Below, one piece after another: positions 1 through 12,544 of a stretch of DNA of 64,000 nt. Both the position numbers and the translations under genes were made by a program. A model generated the notes under the pieces. The model did not search any database, had not been told where the DNA came from, and saw nothing but the letters and a program-made list of their open reading frames with translations. Positions within the stretch are counted from its first letter, which is position 1; each line of letters begins with the position of its first letter. Source of the DNA: Trebonia sp963773105 (GTDB taxonomy: Bacteria > Actinomycetota > Actinomycetes > Streptosporangiales > Streptosporangiaceae); assembly GCA_963773105.1 (NCBI GenBank), contig CAVZAA010000003.1:1178001-1242000 (forward strand), written 5' to 3'.

Positions 1-447
1 TCGCTGATGCTCGCGATCATCGGCGGCTCGCCGGTCCGGTTCGCGGAGTTCTCCGCGCTCTACGGCCGGGCGCTTGAGCACTTCGGGCGGGAGCCGCTGC
101 CGGTCGGCATCCACATCCCGGGGCACGTCGCGGCCACCGACCAGGAGGCCTACGAGCTGTTCTGGCCCCGGTACCGTGACATGTTCGGCAAGCGGGCGAT
201 CGAGCGCGGGTACGCGCCGCCGACCGAGGCGTCCTTCCGGCGGGAGATCGGGCCGGCCGGGTCGCTCGTCGTCGGCTCGCCCGAGACCGTCGCGCAGAAG
301 ATCGCGTCGATCATGCGGACGCTCGGCGCCAGCCGGTTCGACCTTAAGTACGGCATGGGAACGCTGTCCCACTCCGCCCTGATGACCAATATCGAGCTCT
401 ACGGGACCGAGGTCGTCCCCCGGGTCCGCGAGCTGCTGGCGGGCTGA
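1..447 (+). CDS. LLM-class flavin-dependent oxidoreductase (3' part only)
   Basis: C-terminal about 148 residues of a luciferase-like monooxygenase; the 5' part lies before the window, and the frame is open from the first base. The segments LMLAIIGGSPVRF, HIPGHVAATD and GSPETVAQKI followed by RFDLKYGMGTL are typical of the actinobacterial LLM-class subgroup that uses FMN or F420 on an unidentified organic substrate. The GSPETVAQKI helix is the usual C-terminal signature of bacterial luciferase folds. The substrate cannot be told. The next gene is convergent, about 40 bases downstream. Confidence 0.85.
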   Translation, partial: SLMLAIIGGSPVRFAEFSALYGRALEHFGREPLPVGIHIPGHVAATDQEAYELFWPRYRDMFGKRAIERGYAPPTEASFRREIGPAGSLVVGSPETVAQKIASIMRTLGASRFDLKYGMGTLSHSALMTNIELYGTEVVPRVRELLAG

Positions 448-488
448 GCGCAGCTCGCAGACCGGGCCGAGGACGCGGAGCGGGCGGG

Positions 489-1535
489 CTAGTCGCCGAC
501 CGTCTTTGACCGCGCCGGCGTGCGGAAGTCGGGGAGGCGGGACCAGTCGAGCGAGTCCACCGGGACGCCGAAGTCCCAGAACTCGACCGTTTCCGTCCTG
601 GTCGCCTGCACGGACCGGCCAGACCCCCGCTCCACCGTCCGGAACCGGCGGATGCGCTGGTCATCGACCCAGACCGTGAACTCGTCGGGGCCCGCCGTGG
701 TCACCGCGACGCGGCAAGTCGTCCAGCGCACCCGCTCCTCGCCGGTCCAGCTCGCCGCCTTCGCGCCCTGCAGCTTGCGCAGCGCGTCCAGCGGGTCGTC
801 GCGCCGGAACCGATGCGGCCGGAGCTCAAAGCGGGGGCCGAGCGGCTCGCCGGACAGGCCGCCGAAGCGGCGGCCGTCGACCAGCACCTGGGCATAGCCA
901 CCGAAGTCGACCAGGTAGCGCCTGGCGGCCGGCTCGATGAAGCCCGCCCCGAACTGGTGCAGGAACGCCTCGCGGACCTCGGCCGCGTCCATCTCCGGCG
1001 CGACCCGCCCCAGGACCCCCTCCGCGAGTCTGCCCAGGAGCCCGCGACGACGGCGGCGCGGGACGCGCTCACCCGGGTCGCGGCCGAGATCGGTGTCGGT
1101 CCGGATCTCGATCCTGGCGCTCGGCGCCGTCAGCGTTCTGCTCGCGCAGGCGATGACCTCGGCCAGCGCGCCGGCCGGGTCGGCGGCGGCCTCTGCGGCA
1201 CGGTCGTCGGGCGGATCTGCCGCGACCGGCTCGGCGGCGAGGCGTTCGCCGTCAGCCGGGCCGCTGGTGCCAGATTTGCCCGGGCCGGGTTCCTGAGTGC
1301 CAGGCTCGGCCGGGCCGGGTTGCTGAGCGTCGGGTTCGGCCGGGCCGGGTTCCTGAGTGCCACGTTCGGCCGGGCCGGGTTCCTGAGTGCCGGGTTCGGC
1401 CGGGCCGGGTTGCTGAGCGGCGGGTTCGGCGGTCGGTTCGGGCGCGTCGATGGCGCGGGCGGCGACGTTGTATGGCTCGCCGGTGGCGGCCATCCGCGCT
1501 CTGATGGCCTTCTTGCGAGCATGCTCGGAGGTCAC
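489..1535 (-). CDS. Hypothetical protein with conserved basic N-terminal motif and decapeptide repeat hinge
   Basis: About 348 residues. I chose the GTG start because AAGGGA lies 8 bases upstream and the protein then opens with a dense basic helix (EHARKKAIRARMAATGEPY, residues 3-21). I have seen similar N-termini in otherwise unrelated actinobacterial proteins (memory, not a search). Residues 41-90 are five copies of a decapeptide of type QEPGPAEPGT, forming a flexible P/E/G-rich hinge. The C-terminal about 200 residues form a globular domain ending near FWDFGVPVDSLDWSRLPDF. This resembles the lipoprotein-sorting LppX/LolA type of beta-rich domain, but weakly. There is no signal peptide or membrane segment, so it is likely cytosolic. 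Function unknown. Confidence 0.75.
   Translation of the reverse strand: MTSEHARKKAIRARMAATGEPYNVAARAIDAPEPTAEPAAQQPGPAEPGTQEPGPAERGTQEPGPAEPDAQQPGPAEPGTQEPGPGKSGTSGPADGERLAAEPVAADPPDDRAAEAAADPAGALAEVIACASRTLTAPSARIEIRTDTDLGRDPGERVPRRRRRGLLGRLAEGVLGRVAPEMDAAEVREAFLHQFGAGFIEPAARRYLVDFGGYAQVLVDGRRFGGLSGEPLGPRFELRPHRFRRDDPLDALRKLQGAKAASWTGEERVRWTTCRVAVTTAGPDEFTVWVDDQRIRRFRTVERGSGRSVQATRTETVEFWDFGVPVDSLDWSRLPDFRTPARSKTVGD
1266..1415. repeat. Five 30-bp tandem repeats inside the hypothetical gene
   Basis: Five in-frame 30-base units, each encoding a variant of the decapeptide QEPGPAEPGT. On the + strand they share the core CGGCCGGGCCGGGTT. Units differ at a few positions, so the array is imperfect. 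It is coding DNA and has no spacers. Confidence 0.85.
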
Positions 1536-1801
1536 TGGGTGTCCCTTCGGCCAGGCCCCACGCACCTCGCCAGGACGCGCGAGCTGAGCTCCCAGGGAGA
1601 ACGCGCGAGTCGGTGACCCTTGTCCTCATCACCGGATCCAGCGTGGGTGGCGCTCCGGTTCAGAGCGGGCGGGCGCGGCCGCCGCTTCCCATGGTAAACG
1701 ACTGGCGGCCGCTCAGCGGCTCGCCCGGGTGACCGAAATCAGGTGAGCTCGGGCGCGAAGCCACGCTACCGTTCGGGAGACCGAATTTGATCTTTGATTT
1801 C

Positions 1802-2659
1802 CTACGCGAGGCGGGTGACCTCGACCGTGACCTGCATGTCGCTGTCGGGCGGCCCGTGGTAGATGCCCTTGAGCGGCGGGACGTCGCCGTAGTCGCGGCC
1901 GCGGGCGACGGCGACGTGGCGCTCCCCGACCGGGGCGCCGCTGGTGGGGTCGAGCGCCGTCCACGAGCCGGCCCAGTACTCCACCCACGCGTGCGACTGG
2001 CCGATCGACGTGCTGCCGGGCTCGGCCTTCGGATCGGGGTGCAGGTAGCCGGAGACGTACCTGGCCGGCAGGCCGGCCGCGCGCATCAGGGAGACCGCGA
2101 TCTGGGCCATGTCCTGGCACACCCCCTGGCCCTTGTCCCACGCCTCCTGGGCGTTGGTCCGCACCCCGGTGGCGCCGGGCAGGTAGGTGACGTGGTCGTG
2201 GACGCGGGCGGAGATCACGGCGGCGGCCTGGTCAGGGCCGAGGGCGGCGCCTGAGATCTCCGCCATCGCCGCCGCCGAGATCTCCTCCGTCACAGTGGTC
2301 AGCGTGGTCGGCAGCAGGAACTCAAGCAGCCTTCCTTCTCTGGTGTGCTGGCGGAGCTCCGGCCAGGCGGGCCGGGTGTCGGCGGCGGGTATCCCCGCGA
2401 ACGGCTCGGTCTCCACCGTCGAGATCGCCCGGATCACCAGGTCGTCGTGTGCCTCGGTCAGGTCGAAGACGGAGACGTAGGTGCCCCAGTAGTCGCTGTA
2501 GGTCCACACGGGAACGCCGCCGCCGACCGTCACCCGTGACTCCAGGGTCGTCTGCGTCGGCAGCGTCAGCGGGGTCATCCGCGCCTCGTTGAACGAGGTC
2601 CGCACCGGGCCGGTGTACATGACCTTGGTGGTGTGCTCGATCCTCAGTCGCCAGCTCAC
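1802..2659 (-). CDS. Transglutaminase-like family protein with bacterial N-terminal domain
   Basis: 285 residues, GTG start. Residues 1-125 match the beta-rich bacterial transglutaminase-like N-terminal domain (opening WRLRIEHTTKVMYTGPV). The papain-like fold follows with the full triad: Cys181 in GQGVCQDMA, His223 in SHAWVEYW and Asp237 in LDPTSG. The family cleaves or forms isopeptide/amide bonds; the substrate is unknown. It is the last gene of a tight three-gene unit behind the alpha-E and ATP-grasp genes (3-base gap), a pairing seen across many bacteria. Intact and of normal length. Confidence 0.93.
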   Translation of the reverse strand: MSWRLRIEHTTKVMYTGPVRTSFNEARMTPLTLPTQTTLESRVTVGGGVPVWTYSDYWGTYVSVFDLTEAHDDLVIRAISTVETEPFAGIPAADTRPAWPELRQHTREGRLLEFLLPTTLTTVTEEISAAAMAEISGAALGPDQAAAVISARVHDHVTYLPGATGVRTNAQEAWDKGQGVCQDMAQIAVSLMRAAGLPARYVSGYLHPDPKAEPGSTSIGQSHAWVEYWAGSWTALDPTSGAPVGERHVAVARGRDYGDVPPLKGIYHGPPDSDMQVTVEVTRLA

Positions 2660-2662
2660 GAC

Positions 2663-3610
2663 TCAGCCACCTCGTTCCCAGGCGACCGGGGCCTCGTATT
2701 GGAAGTACCGGCGGGCGATCGCCTCGCTCGCCTCGACGCAGGTCTCCTGCAAGGTGGAGATCAGCTCCGGCAGCTGGGCGGTGAGCTGCTTCGGGTCCGC
2801 GTACTCGAGCCGGTTCCGCAGCCGCCCCACCGGGCGCCGGGCCGGGTCGTCGACCCCGGCCCTGACCGCGCCCGGGTTCAGGGCCGCCAGGCACTCCTCG
2901 GCGGCGGTCAGCGCGAACACCACGCTGCGGGGGAAGAGCCGGTCGAGCAGCAGGAACTCGGCCACCCGGTCGGAGTCGGCCGCCCACCCGTGGGTCCTGA
3001 TGAACGACTCGTGCGCGCCGCAGGCGCGCAGCAGCACCGTCCAGCCGAGGTCGTCCGGGGCCGACATCCGGGCCAGCAGCAGCCGCGCGGTCATGTCCGC
3101 GCGTTCCAGCGACCGGCCGAGGACGAGGAACCGCCAGGCGTCGTCATGGCTCATGGTCGAGTCGGCCAGGCCGAAGAAGAGCGCCGCCCGTTCCCTGATG
3201 TAGCGCAGGTAGACGTGCGGGCCGAGGCGCTCGGCGGCGCGCTTCTGGCCCGACAGCCCGTGCGCGGTGACGTTCAGGCACTCCCACATCTCGCTGGAGA
3301 TGACCTCCCGGATGCCGCGCGCGCCGGCCCGCGCGCCGAGCATCGAGCCTGCGATCGCGCTCGGCGTCTGCGCCTCGAAGACCAGCCGGAACAGCACCGT
3401 GTCGACGTCGAGCTGCTCGGCCTCGGGCTCGACCGGCACGCCCAGGATGCCGAACAGGGCGCGGCAGGCGGCGTCGGAGTCGGCCCCGGTCTCGCCCAGC
3501 ATCCGGTGCACGTACACGTCGATCAGGCGGGCGGTGTCGTCGGCCCGCTCCACGTACCGCCCGGTCCAGTAGAGGGTCTCCGCGATGCGGCTGAGGAGCT
3601 CGCTGTTCAC
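2663..3610 (-). CDS. Alpha-E domain-containing protein (DUF403)
   Basis: 315 residues, GTG start, almost entirely helical. The N-terminus LLSRIAETLYWTGRYVERADDTARLIDVY is the family hallmark, with repeated R/E-rich helices such as LRYIRERAALFFGLADSTMSHDDAW. The alpha-E family has no established reaction. It almost always sits beside, or fused to, a circularly permuted ATP-grasp protein, and it is presumed to act with it in forming an amide or peptide bond. It lies 10 bases after the ATP-grasp gene and 3 bases before the transglutaminase gene, so the three are surely cotranscribed. Role here inferred from context only. Confidence 0.93.
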   Translation of the reverse strand: MNSELLSRIAETLYWTGRYVERADDTARLIDVYVHRMLGETGADSDAACRALFGILGVPVEPEAEQLDVDTVLFRLVFEAQTPSAIAGSMLGARAGARGIREVISSEMWECLNVTAHGLSGQKRAAERLGPHVYLRYIRERAALFFGLADSTMSHDDAWRFLVLGRSLERADMTARLLLARMSAPDDLGWTVLLRACGAHESFIRTHGWAADSDRVAEFLLLDRLFPRSVVFALTAAEECLAALNPGAVRAGVDDPARRPVGRLRNRLEYADPKQLTAQLPELISTLQETCVEASEAIARRYFQYEAPVAWERGG

Positions 3611-3620
3611 TGCGCGCTGC

Positions 3621-5195
<1,575 letters not shown>

Positions 5196-5361
5196 GTCTA
5201 TTTCAACAGGTGACGGCTATGTTTCCGACTGTTTCACTGTATGAATCGCCGCGGCGACCGGCCGCTTACCGGCTGTTAACCGGCGGCGCGGTCGACGCCG
5301 AATGTTCACCGCCCGGCGCGCCAGAACCGGGCGGCTAAGCTGGTCTGGATCGGAGGGCCGC

Positions 5362-5985
5362 ATGTACATACCTGCCCATTTTTCGCCCGATGAGGCGCTA
5401 GTCGACGAATTGCTCCGGAACCACGGGGCGGCAGATCTGGTGACGGTGACGTCCCAGGGGCTGGTGGCGAGCACGCTGCCGTTCGTGTGGGTGCCGTTGG
5501 CCGGGGAGCACGGGTCGCTGCACGGGCACCTGGCGCGCAACAACGACCAGTGGAAGCTCGACTCCGCGGGCGAGGCGCTGGCGATCGTGCGCGGGCCGGG
5601 TGACGCCTACATCACCCCGGGCTGGTACGCCTCCAAGGCGGAGCACGGGCGGGTGGTGCCGACCTGGAATTACGTCACCGCGCAGGTGTACGGCCAGCTG
5701 GTGGTGCACGACGACCCGGGGTGGACCGAGGACCTGGTGCGCCGGCTGACCGGCAAGCACGAGGCCTACCGCGACCATCCGTGGTCGGTTGACGACGCGC
5801 CCCGGGCGTTCATCGAGGGGCAGTTGCGCGCGATCGTCGGGGTCGAGCTGGTGGTCAGCCGGATCGAGGCGAAGGCCAAGCTCAGCCAGAACCGGCCGCC
5901 CGCCGACGTGGACGGCGTGATCGCCGGGCTGCGCGAGCGGGGCGATAAGGAGGCCGCGGACGCGGTCGAGCGGGCGAACGGCTAG
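5362..5985 (+). CDS. FMN-binding negative transcriptional regulator, PaiB family
   Basis: 207 residues. I chose the ATG preceded by GGAGGG because PaiB proteins open with MYIPAHF, exactly as here; an upstream in-frame start would add 20 unconserved residues. The split-barrel flavin-binding core is visible as TVTSQGLVASTLPFVW, HGHLARNN and PTWNYVTAQVYG (near residue 100), with a C-terminal helix ending KLSQNRPPADVDGVIAGL. In Bacillus PaiB represses sporulation and protease genes, but most actinobacterial homologues are uncharacterised. Single gene, divergent from the ATP-grasp trio. Confidence 0.9.
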   Translation: MYIPAHFSPDEALVDELLRNHGAADLVTVTSQGLVASTLPFVWVPLAGEHGSLHGHLARNNDQWKLDSAGEALAIVRGPGDAYITPGWYASKAEHGRVVPTWNYVTAQVYGQLVVHDDPGWTEDLVRRLTGKHEAYRDHPWSVDDAPRAFIEGQLRAIVGVELVVSRIEAKAKLSQNRPPADVDGVIAGLRERGDKEAADAVERANG

Positions 5986-6028
5986 CGCCTGACCTGCCGG
6001 CTACGCCACCGACACCACTCGCCAGCAG

Positions 6029-6078
6029 GTCAATTGCGCAATCGACCAGGCCAGAACGTGGTCGATTGCGCAATTGAC
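6029..6078. repeat. Perfect 20-bp inverted repeat between convergent genes
   Basis: Arms GTCAATTGCGCAATCGACCA and its exact complement are separated by 10 bases, between the 3' ends of the PaiB gene and aroE. Each arm contains the palindrome ATTGCGCAAT. It may be a bidirectional transcription terminator, although no U-tract follows. The embedded palindromes would also suit a protein-binding site. The stem is perfect, so the structure is not in doubt; the role is. Confidence 0.75.
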
Positions 6079-6085
6079 ACGCTGC

Positions 6086-6115
6086 CGGGCGGTTAGCTGG
6101 CGGGCGGTTAGCTGG
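6086..6115. repeat. 15-bp direct repeat downstream of aroE
   Basis: Two exact tandem copies of CGGGCGGTTAGCTGG, with a degenerate third copy running into the aroE stop codon. Read on the minus strand, each copy carries a TAA in the aroE frame register. The array probably arose by local slippage at the 3' end of the gene. Confidence 0.7.
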
Positions 6116-6124
6116 CGGGAGTGG

Positions 6125-6958
6125 TTAGCGGGCAGCGCGGGCTGCCAGCTCGGACTCGCCGGCTTGGCGCATCGCCTCGAGCGGGGCGGGCTTGCCCGTC
6201 ATCAGCTCGACCTGGGCAGCGGCCTGATGCAGGAGCAGGTCGAAGCCGCTGGCCACGATCGCGCCGGCCGCCGCGGCGGCCTGGGCGAGCGGAGTCGGCC
6301 AGGGGTGGTAGACCACGTCCATGACGGCCATCGGCGGGGTGCGTGAAAACAGGGTCCGTTCGGAGAAAAGATTGGCCGCGCCGGCCGGAACGGTCGAGAT
6401 AAGCAGGTCCGGCACCACCGCATCGCCCTGCTGTTGATCGTCGAACGGGCGCAGCCGGACCTTCAGGCCCAGCTTCTCGGCGGTCGCGAGCACGGCCCCG
6501 GCCCGGGCCGGGTCGCGGAGCACGACGTCGGCCCCGGGCGCCCCGAGTTCGCCCACGGCGGCCAGCGCCGAGCAGGCGGTCGCGCCCGCGCCGATGATCG
6601 TCACGGCCCCCGGCGCGGGCACCCCCGCCTCGGTCAGCGCGTCGACGATGCCCTGCACGTCGGTGTTGTAGCCGTAGCGGCCCTCGGGGCGGAACACCAC
6701 CGTGTTGGCGCCGCCGGTGGCCGCCGCCATGTGGTCGACGTGGCCCAGCAGCGGCAGCACGGTCCGCTTGAGCGGCATGGTCAGGCTCAGTCCGGCCCAC
6801 TCCAAGTCCCGGCTCTCAATGAATCCGGGCAGCCCCGCCTCGTCGCACTCGACCAGGTCGTAGGTCCAGTGCTGGAGGCCGAGCTCCTGGTAGGCCGCTC
6901 GGTGCAGCGCGGGTGAGAGCGAGTGGGCGATGGGCTTGCCCAGCACGGCTGCCTTCAT
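6125..6958 (-). CDS. aroE: Shikimate dehydrogenase (NADP+)
   Basis: 277 residues; reduces 3-dehydroshikimate to shikimate in the aromatic amino acid pathway. The substrate loop AHSLSPALH (11-19), the catalytic Lys64 in TMPLKRTVLP, Asn85 in GGANTVV, Asp100 in GYNTD, and the dinucleotide glycine loop IIGAGATACSA (121-131) are all present. The ATG start lacks a clear ribosome-binding sequence; the gene follows mltG by 20 bases and is probably coupled to it. The order alaS-ruvX-mltG-aroE is standard for actinobacteria; the usual downstream aroC/aroK are not present. Confidence 0.95.
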   Translation of the reverse strand: MKAAVLGKPIAHSLSPALHRAAYQELGLQHWTYDLVECDEAGLPGFIESRDLEWAGLSLTMPLKRTVLPLLGHVDHMAAATGGANTVVFRPEGRYGYNTDVQGIVDALTEAGVPAPGAVTIIGAGATACSALAAVGELGAPGADVVLRDPARAGAVLATAEKLGLKVRLRPFDDQQQGDAVVPDLLISTVPAGAANLFSERTLFSRTPPMAVMDVVYHPWPTPLAQAAAAAGAIVASGFDLLLHQAAAQVELMTGKPAPLEAMRQAGESELAARAAR

Positions 6959-6978
6959 GGAGTGGAGGCTACCGTGAC

Positions 6979-8865
6979 TTACTGGCCGGCTAGCGGGGTG
7001 TGGGAGAACTCGGACTTGCCGCCGGTCACCGTGAGGAAGTACAGGTAGTCGCCAACCGCCGGGTGCAGGACGGCTTGGATCGCCGCGTCGCCCGGGTTAG
7101 AGATCGGGCCCGGCGGACGGCCGGTGTGCTCGAAGTCGTTGTACGGGCCCTTCGTGGCGATCTGCTTGTCGGTGACGTTGATCGCGTACGCGTTGAGCCC
7201 GTAGAGCAGCACGCTGTCGAACTGCAGGGCCATGCCGATCTTGAGCCGGTTGTTGATTACCTCGGCGATCTTCGGATAGTCGGAGGTGGAGCCGCCCTCG
7301 GCCTGCGCCATGCTGGCGTCGATGATCACCTCGCTGGGCGTGAGGTGGACCCGGGCGGCGGCGGCGGGCAGGTCGATCGCCTGCGCCTCCTGGTTGAACC
7401 GGGTCACCATCGCCTGCAGGATCTGCAGCGCGGTCTCGTGCGGCTGGATCGTGTAGGTGGCGGGGAACAGGTAGCCCTCGACCTTGCCGTTGGCGTAGGC
7501 CGGCAGGCCGAGCTGGGCCGGGTGGGCGATCACCTGCTGGAAGTCCTTGAGTGGGATCTTGGTCTGCTTGGCCACGATCGCGAGGACCTGGGAGGCGCGC
7601 TTGCCCTCGGGGATCGTCAGCACGGACTCATCCCGGTTCTTCGGGTTCAGCAGCGCGGCCCAGGCCAGGCTGGCCTGCATGTGGCTGTTGAGCAGGAAGA
7701 ACCCGGGCTCCAGGCCGGTCGGGTTGGAGCTGTTCTCGGCCGCGACCACGAACGCGCGGGTGCTCGCGATCACGCCGTCCTTGAGCAGCGCCGGGGCGAG
7801 CCCCTCGGCGTTCTCGCCGCTGGTCACCTGGACGGTCACCTTCGGGCTGGTGCCGGCCCCGGTGTAGTCGGCCGGGTGGACCTTGGCCTGGTAGATGCCC
7901 CACACGTGCCAGCCGCCGATGGCCAGCGGCACCACGATCACCAGCAGCGCGATCCAGGGCGCGAGGCGGCGGATGGGGCTGCGGCGGCGCTTCTCGCCGC
8001 GATAGTTCGACCACGCCTCGCGGTCCAGGTCGTTGCCGTCGTTCCCGTTGCCGTAGCCGTCACGGCGGGCGGGGCCACGAGGATCGCGGTCGTCGTCGCG
8101 GGGGCGGCGGCGGTCGCCGCGGCCGCGCGGGTCCTGCCCGGCGAACTCTGGTCCCCGGCCTTCGGCCCCTCGGCCATCGGGCCTGCGGGGGTCAGCCGCG
8201 CGCCCGTCGGCGCGCCCGTCGCGGACGCGGCGGCCCCGCCGGGGATCGCGGTCGTACTGCCCGGCGCCGTCGAAGTCATCGCGGGGCCCGAAGCCGGGCA
8301 GGAAGGAATCATCGCGCTGGCCGGACTCCCGGCCGTCGTACCCGCCCGGGCCGTAGCCGCCGTCGCCGCGCTGGGCGTAGCTGCCGGTCGGGTAGTCCCC
8401 GCCCGCCGCCGCCCGCCGCGGGCCGGTGCCGCGCCGGTCATAGCCCGGCGGGACCTGCTGCATCGCACCGGAACCGCGCTGCACGGGCTGCCCGCCGGTG
8501 CCGGGCTGGACCGGCTGACCGCCGGCACCCCGCTGGACCTGCTGCGGGCCGGTGCGCGGATACTGCTGCGGACCGGTCCCTGGCCCCTGCGGCCGGAAAG
8601 ACGGCCCGGTGCGCTGATCCGGCTGGCCGTAGCCGCGGCCGTCCTGGCCGGCATAGCCGTGGCCCTGGTCGTAGTCCTGGCCGCCGTAGCCGCGGCCGTC
8701 GTAGCCCGGCTGGTTGTAGCCCTGCTGGTCGTAACCCGGCTGGACGCTCTCCTGGCCGGTCCACGCGCTCGGCTGGTCCTGCTGCCACACCGAGTCGTCC
8801 CACTGCGGCTCGTGGCCGGACGGCGGCCACTGGCCGCCGCCACCTGAACCGTAGTTGCCGCTCAT
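6979..8865 (-). CDS. mltG: Endolytic murein transglycosylase MltG with long disordered cytoplasmic N-terminus
   Basis: 628 residues, nearly twice the size of enterobacterial MltG. Residues 1-300 are a G/Q/Y/P-rich then R/D-rich disordered region. A single membrane helix follows (about 302-324, LAPWIALLVIVVPLAIGGW), then the extracellular YceG domain. EGYLFPATY (463-471) and the segment IIDASMAQAEGGS, with candidate catalytic Glu523, identify the family. It cleaves nascent glycan strands and so sets their length. The start overlaps the ruvX stop (ATGA). Long unstructured tails are common on actinobacterial MltG proteins. Confidence 0.95.
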   Translation of the reverse strand: MSGNYGSGGGGQWPPSGHEPQWDDSVWQQDQPSAWTGQESVQPGYDQQGYNQPGYDGRGYGGQDYDQGHGYAGQDGRGYGQPDQRTGPSFRPQGPGTGPQQYPRTGPQQVQRGAGGQPVQPGTGGQPVQRGSGAMQQVPPGYDRRGTGPRRAAAGGDYPTGSYAQRGDGGYGPGGYDGRESGQRDDSFLPGFGPRDDFDGAGQYDRDPRRGRRVRDGRADGRAADPRRPDGRGAEGRGPEFAGQDPRGRGDRRRPRDDDRDPRGPARRDGYGNGNDGNDLDREAWSNYRGEKRRRSPIRRLAPWIALLVIVVPLAIGGWHVWGIYQAKVHPADYTGAGTSPKVTVQVTSGENAEGLAPALLKDGVIASTRAFVVAAENSSNPTGLEPGFFLLNSHMQASLAWAALLNPKNRDESVLTIPEGKRASQVLAIVAKQTKIPLKDFQQVIAHPAQLGLPAYANGKVEGYLFPATYTIQPHETALQILQAMVTRFNQEAQAIDLPAAAARVHLTPSEVIIDASMAQAEGGSTSDYPKIAEVINNRLKIGMALQFDSVLLYGLNAYAINVTDKQIATKGPYNDFEHTGRPPGPISNPGDAAIQAVLHPAVGDYLYFLTVTGGKSEFSHTPLAGQ

Positions 8866-9359
8866 CGGGCAACCCCGGGCTGCCGCGGTGCCACCAGGTC
8901 GCCGGGGGCAGCCCCGGTGCGGCGCTCGGACTCGAGCGCCGCCTCAAGCAGCACCGCCGCGGCGGCCGCGTCCACCGTCTCCCGCCTGGCCCGCGAGTCA
9001 TGACCCGCGGCCGCGAGCGCGCCGTGCGCGGTCGACGTGGTGAAGCGCTCATCGACCAGTCGCACCGGCAGCGGTGCCACCCGGTCGGCTAGGTCCGCCG
9101 CGAACTGCCTGGCGGTTACAGCGGCCGGACCTTCACGGCCAGACAGCGAGCGGGGAAGACCCACCAAGATCTCCATTGCCTCTTCGGCCGCAGCCAGCGA
9201 GGCAAGGGCGTTCAGATCGCCCTTGCCCCGCCGCACGACAGTCAGCGGGGTGGCGAGCACGCCATTCGGATCACTGCGTGCCACGCCAATGCGGACACTA
9301 CCCGGATCCACGGCTAGACGCACGCCTGACCTCACCGGATTACCGGCCCGTATGAACAT
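8862..9359 (-). CDS. ruvX: RuvX/YqgF family putative pre-16S rRNA nuclease
   Basis: 165 residues with the RNase H-like core. AVDPGSVRIGVARSD carries the first acidic residue, LVGLPRSLSGREG follows, and DERFTTSTA and the VDAAAAAVLLEAAL helix supply the remaining acidic residues. YqgF proteins process the 5' end of 16S rRNA; the Holliday junction resolvase label is older. The start is uncertain: ATG here has no clear ribosome-binding site, and an in-frame GTG nine codons in (VRSGVRLAVD) fits family length equally well. Lies 9 bases behind alaS and overlaps mltG by 4. Confidence 0.92.
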   Translation of the reverse strand: MFIRAGNPVRSGVRLAVDPGSVRIGVARSDPNGVLATPLTVVRRGKGDLNALASLAAAEEAMEILVGLPRSLSGREGPAAVTARQFAADLADRVAPLPVRLVDERFTTSTAHGALAAAGHDSRARRETVDAAAAAVLLEAALESERRTGAAPGDLVAPRQPGVAR

Positions 9360-9368
9360 TGCATCACG

Positions 9369-12094
<2,726 letters not shown>

Positions 12095-12095
<1 letters not shown>

Positions 12096-12544
12096 CAGCG
12101 GTCATCCTTTACACGTTCATGGTTGGCTGTGTCCGCGCCAGGCACCTCGATGAAGGGCGGCGCCGGTGAGCGCCGCGACCGGGCGCCTGGGCCAAGCGTA
12201 GGGCTTCCCTGGGCCGGATGCCGAACCAAATACAGGTCCATGCCTTCCCTGACGTCCCTGCTAAACATCCGCGCGTCCCGAGTAAACCGAATTGTCCCGC
12301 GCACCAGGCCGCGCCCGGCCCGGCCGCTGAGGACAATGCCGCTGCGGGCAGCGCCGCCGAGCGCTGACCGGCTGCGCGTCCTGGCGCCGGCCGACTGCTC
12401 GGCCCCGCCGCGCGGCTCGCTCGGCCCACTCAGCCCGCTCGGTGACAGCGTCGCCGACAGCTGACGGCCGATCGAGGAGACCCGCCGGTAGCCCATGATC
12501 CCCCCGGCCGCGCCGACCGCCAGCCAGAACCCGCGGCGGATCAT
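12095..12544 (-). CDS. DUF6167-like small basic protein upstream of alaS
   Basis: 149 residues. It starts MIRRGFWLAVGAAGGIMGYRRV, a short hydrophobic glycine-rich helix followed by a low-complexity, S/G/R-rich middle. A conserved-looking segment, FTRDARMFSRDVREGMDLYL, leads to a disordered tail. Its position between a DUF948 gene and alaS, with 4-base and 1-base overlaps, is the syntenic position of DUF6167 in actinomycetes; family assignment rests on this and the N-terminus. Probably membrane-associated; function unknown. Confidence 0.75.

Noticed and set aside
1266..1415. Possible CRISPR-like array
   Set aside because: Units are contiguous, in frame and coding, without unique spacers. The same holds for the 18-bp repeats at 39.9 kb.
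1676..1714. GC-rich inverted repeat GCGGCCGCC / GGCGGCCGC near the end of the transglutaminase gene
   Set aside because: Short stem, 21-base loop, and GCGGCCGC is common by chance at this GC content.
7000..8847. Long open frame (615 codons) opposite mltG
   Set aside because: Arises from high-GC third-position bias; no family motifs, composition of V/A/R/G only, and mltG on the other strand is certain.
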